Origin: RGIG5952 sp045603485
Lineage (GTDB): Bacteria > Verrucomicrobiota > Kiritimatiellia > RFP12 > JAAYLN01
Length of the DNA stretch: 22,877 nt
Reading direction: 5' to 3'
Assembly: GCA_045603485.1 (NCBI GenBank)
Contig: JAZUMF010000123.1
Coordinates: 1-22,877, forward strand
The notes under the pieces: model-generated
What the model saw: the letters and a program-made list of their open reading frames with translations, nothing else
Told to the model about the DNA's origin: nothing
Database searches by the model: none
Shown: in pieces, positions 21,074 to 22,877 of the stretch
How the letters are laid out: every line of letters begins with the position of its first letter
How positions within the stretch are numbered: the stretch's first letter is position 1
Position numbers and translations under genes: made by a program

Positions 21074-22156
21074 TTATCGCACGCTGAAGCGATATTCCGT
21101 CACAGACTTGAAGGTCTCGCCAGGGCGAAGCACTGTCGATGGGAAATCGGGTCTATTCGGCGAGTCAGGATAGTGCTGCGTCTCAAGAGCAACACCTGCA
21201 TATTGGCAAAGAGCTTTACCCTCAGCCTTGGCAGGAAGTGCCTCCGACATATTTTGAGCACCATACATCTGCATGCAAGGCTCAGTCGTGTAAATCTCCA
21301 AAACTCGACCTGACTCTGGGTCAAACATCTCAACCGCCTGCCTAAGCTCACCCATATTGCCGCGCAAAAGGAAATTATGGTCATACCAATTAGTCATCGC
21401 GGCAAGATGCTCCTGCGATGCCATCCAGTCAGCCTTTGCGCCGATTGGCCGCAATTCCGTAAAGTCAAAGCCCGTTCCCGCAACTGCGGCATTTTGGGTT
21501 GGTATCAAACCTGCGGTTGTCTCAGTGTAGAAATCTGCAAAAATTTTCAAATGCTGATTAAGGACATTACCGCTTGACTCTCCCGCCAGATTCCAATAAG
21601 AATGGTGGGTCGGATTGATTACCGTCGCCTTATCGGTCGTCGCCTCGTAATCAATGCGCCAAACATTCTCCGGTGTTACGGTATATGTGACCTTGACATT
21701 GACTGTCCCGGGGAAACCCATTTCACCATCGGCAGAAAGATATTCAAGGACAAGACCGACATTATCGTCACATTCAAAAGGCGCAGCGGTCCAAACCTTG
21801 CTATCCCATCCGTCAGGTCCACCGTGAAGATTACAATGGCGCGGAGGCTTAGCCTCATTTATCGGGAGCTGATACTCAACGCCGTCAAGAGTAAACTTAC
21901 CATCGGCGATACGATTGCCATAACGCCCGATAAGCGTACCCATTGAAAATCCAAGCTCCTCGTATTCCTTGACCGTATTCCATCCAAGGGTGACATCCTC
22001 ATATTTACCGTTGCGGTCTGTCGCAAAACATCTAACAAGGCGTCCGCCGAAATCGGTAACTTCAAGCGTCAATCCACCCTTTCCTTTTAGCGTGTAAAGA
22101 GTAGCCATCTCGCCTGACTTAGTTGTCCCAAATGCTTTTTTGCTTATTGCCATCAT
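21074..22156 (-). CDS. galM: Aldose 1-epimerase (mutarotase), GalM-like
   Basis: 360 residues with no signal peptide, so cytosolic, interconverting alpha and beta anomers of aldoses such as galactose or glucose. Family hallmarks are IGRYGNRIADGKF, CNLHGG (His111), INPTHHSYWNLAG with the catalytic acid His185, DHNF (Asp260), and GVALETQHYPDSPN with the catalytic base Glu325. Length is typical. Two adjacent Met codons begin the frame; AAAGGG lies about 15 bases before the first. It is convergent with the gnd operon. A plausible promoter (TTGCAA, 18 bases, TAAAAT) lies just upstream on the minus strand, at roughly 22185-22215. Function in Leloir-type sugar use fits, although no other galactose genes are present. 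Confidence 0.93.
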   Translation of the reverse strand: MMAISKKAFGTTKSGEMATLYTLKGKGGLTLEVTDFGGRLVRCFATDRNGKYEDVTLGWNTVKEYEELGFSMGTLIGRYGNRIADGKFTLDGVEYQLPINEAKPPRHCNLHGGPDGWDSKVWTAAPFECDDNVGLVLEYLSADGEMGFPGTVNVKVTYTVTPENVWRIDYEATTDKATVINPTHHSYWNLAGESSGNVLNQHLKIFADFYTETTAGLIPTQNAAVAGTGFDFTELRPIGAKADWMASQEHLAAMTNWYDHNFLLRGNMGELRQAVEMFDPESGRVLEIYTTEPCMQMYGAQNMSEALPAKAEGKALCQYAGVALETQHYPDSPNRPDFPSTVLRPGETFKSVTEYRFSVR

Positions 22157-22345
22157 ATAATAAAAACCCTTTCAAAATAACCATTTTATCACGCAAAGAC
22201 TTTCCATTGCAAGGGTGTAAAAATCAGAAATAACAGACCTAGTAGCAGCGTCAAAATGAGATATTTCGCTTTCTCGTCAAAAAAGCGGAAAAACTTTTAA
22301 TCACTGATATTATATTGAAACGCAATAATTATCAAAATCGTCAAT

Positions 22346-22374
22346 TTGACACGAATGGGTGAAATTTGTATAAT
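22346..22374 (+). promoter_or_regulatory. Perfect consensus sigma70 promoter
   Basis: TTGACA (22346-22351), a 17-base spacer and TATAAT (22369-22374): full consensus at both hexamers and optimal spacing. It drives the DUF2341 gene starting at 22407. Confidence 0.85.
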
Positions 22375-22406
22375 ATCCGTATCTACAGGTTTTAGAGGCT
22401 AAAAAT

Positions 22407-22877
22407 ATGAATTCAAGGGTACTTACTGGTTGCGTGATTACATTGCTTATTTCACTTACCGCATTCTCCCAAGAGCGTGTCAGGAGTTTAAGACCTAAGT
22501 AAACCTCCGAAATGACCGTGATTGGATATACCGGTGGTGAAACCCTGACCAACTTCCCTGTAGCGGTACGCATCTCAACTAGCAAAATTGAGGGCTTTAG
22601 CTACGACCAGTGCAAGGGACAAGAGGATATTTCCTTCTCTGATGCTAATGGAATGATTTTGCCACACGAAATTGAGTGCTGGAATACAAATGGCGAATCA
22701 GTTGCATGGGTATCGCTTCCAACGATGACGACCAATAGCCCGACAACCTTCACGATGAATTGGAAGCATAGTATTTTGCCGGATGATTCAAATTCAACAT
22801 CAATATGGACAAATGCAAAATACCTTGGCGCATGGCATTTCAATTCGCCTTACAATCCGGTCGCAACCAATTATCAG
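22407..22877 (+). pseudogene. Exported DUF2341 surface protein, interrupted by a stop codon, 3' end outside window
   Basis: The ATG at 22407 has GAGG nine bases upstream and a perfect promoter. The first 31 codons give a signal peptide (MNSRVLTGCVITLLISLTAF, SQ) and a few basic residues, then TAA at 22500-22502. The same frame continues without another stop to the window edge: MTVIGYTGGETLTNFPVAVR, ISFSDANGMILPHEIECWNT, WVSLPTM and YLGAWHFNSPYNP. This is the start of a DUF2341 domain, common in large secreted or adhesin-like proteins of Verrucomicrobiota/Kiritimatiellota and related phyla. An internal ATG at 22512 could start the domain but would lack export. The gene is either inactivated by one nonsense change, affected by a sequencing error, or read through. 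Confidence 0.75.

Overview
This window of about 23 kb appears to come from the chromosome of a Verrucomicrobiota/Kiritimatiellota- or Lentisphaerota-like gut-type bacterium. The basis is indirect: a secreted DUF2341 surface protein at the right end, REP-like short palindromes, mid-range base composition, consensus sigma70-type promoters and the standard code. No marker gene fixes the taxonomy, so this is an inference.

Left edge (1-1960): a small membrane protein gene on the plus strand (510-989), possibly coupled to a short upstream ORF. Facing it is a broken Bro-N-type phage antirepressor gene (internal stop plus lost C-terminus), with an intact 44-residue gene upstream of it that has its own promoter and ribosome binding site. 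Two copies of a short palindromic repeat follow.

Centre (1964-14263): nine minus-strand genes, tightly packed and many overlapping, form what looks like one defence operon. In transcription order they are: a DNA-methylase-like subunit M (with a QMDLF clamp-binding-like motif); an AlbA_2/RecG-like regulator; a 1405-residue fusion of GIY-YIG-like nuclease, SF2 helicase and Eco57I-type adenine methylase; an HNH nuclease with an ABC-3C C-terminal region; ABC-3C middle component 6; a DUF2326 SMC-like ATPase; a double zinc-ribbon protein; an unassigned helical protein with an Asn/Gln/Gly-rich linker; and a second AlbA_2 protein. This merges a restriction-modification-like cassette with an ABC three-component system that carries two extra, unexplained genes. 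It is the most interesting part of the window.

Upstream of the operon (14322-14690) is a chimeric remnant. It joins the N-terminus of a second subunit M to the start of a DUF1016/YhcG-like nuclease domain and contains four in-frame palindromes. Its promoter resembles the operon's.

Right side (14896-22156): a lipocalin lipoprotein, an orphan OppC/DppC-type permease, and a HARE-HTH protein with an Mrr-like but catalytically degenerate domain. A plus-strand metabolic operon follows: gnd (6-phosphogluconate dehydrogenase), a Cof-type HAD phosphatase and a LarA-family racemase. It ends in a strong terminator shared with the convergent galM-like aldose 1-epimerase. At the right edge a perfect consensus promoter drives a DUF2341 exported protein gene interrupted by a stop codon just after its signal peptide. 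No rRNA, tRNA, insertion sequence or CRISPR array was recognised.
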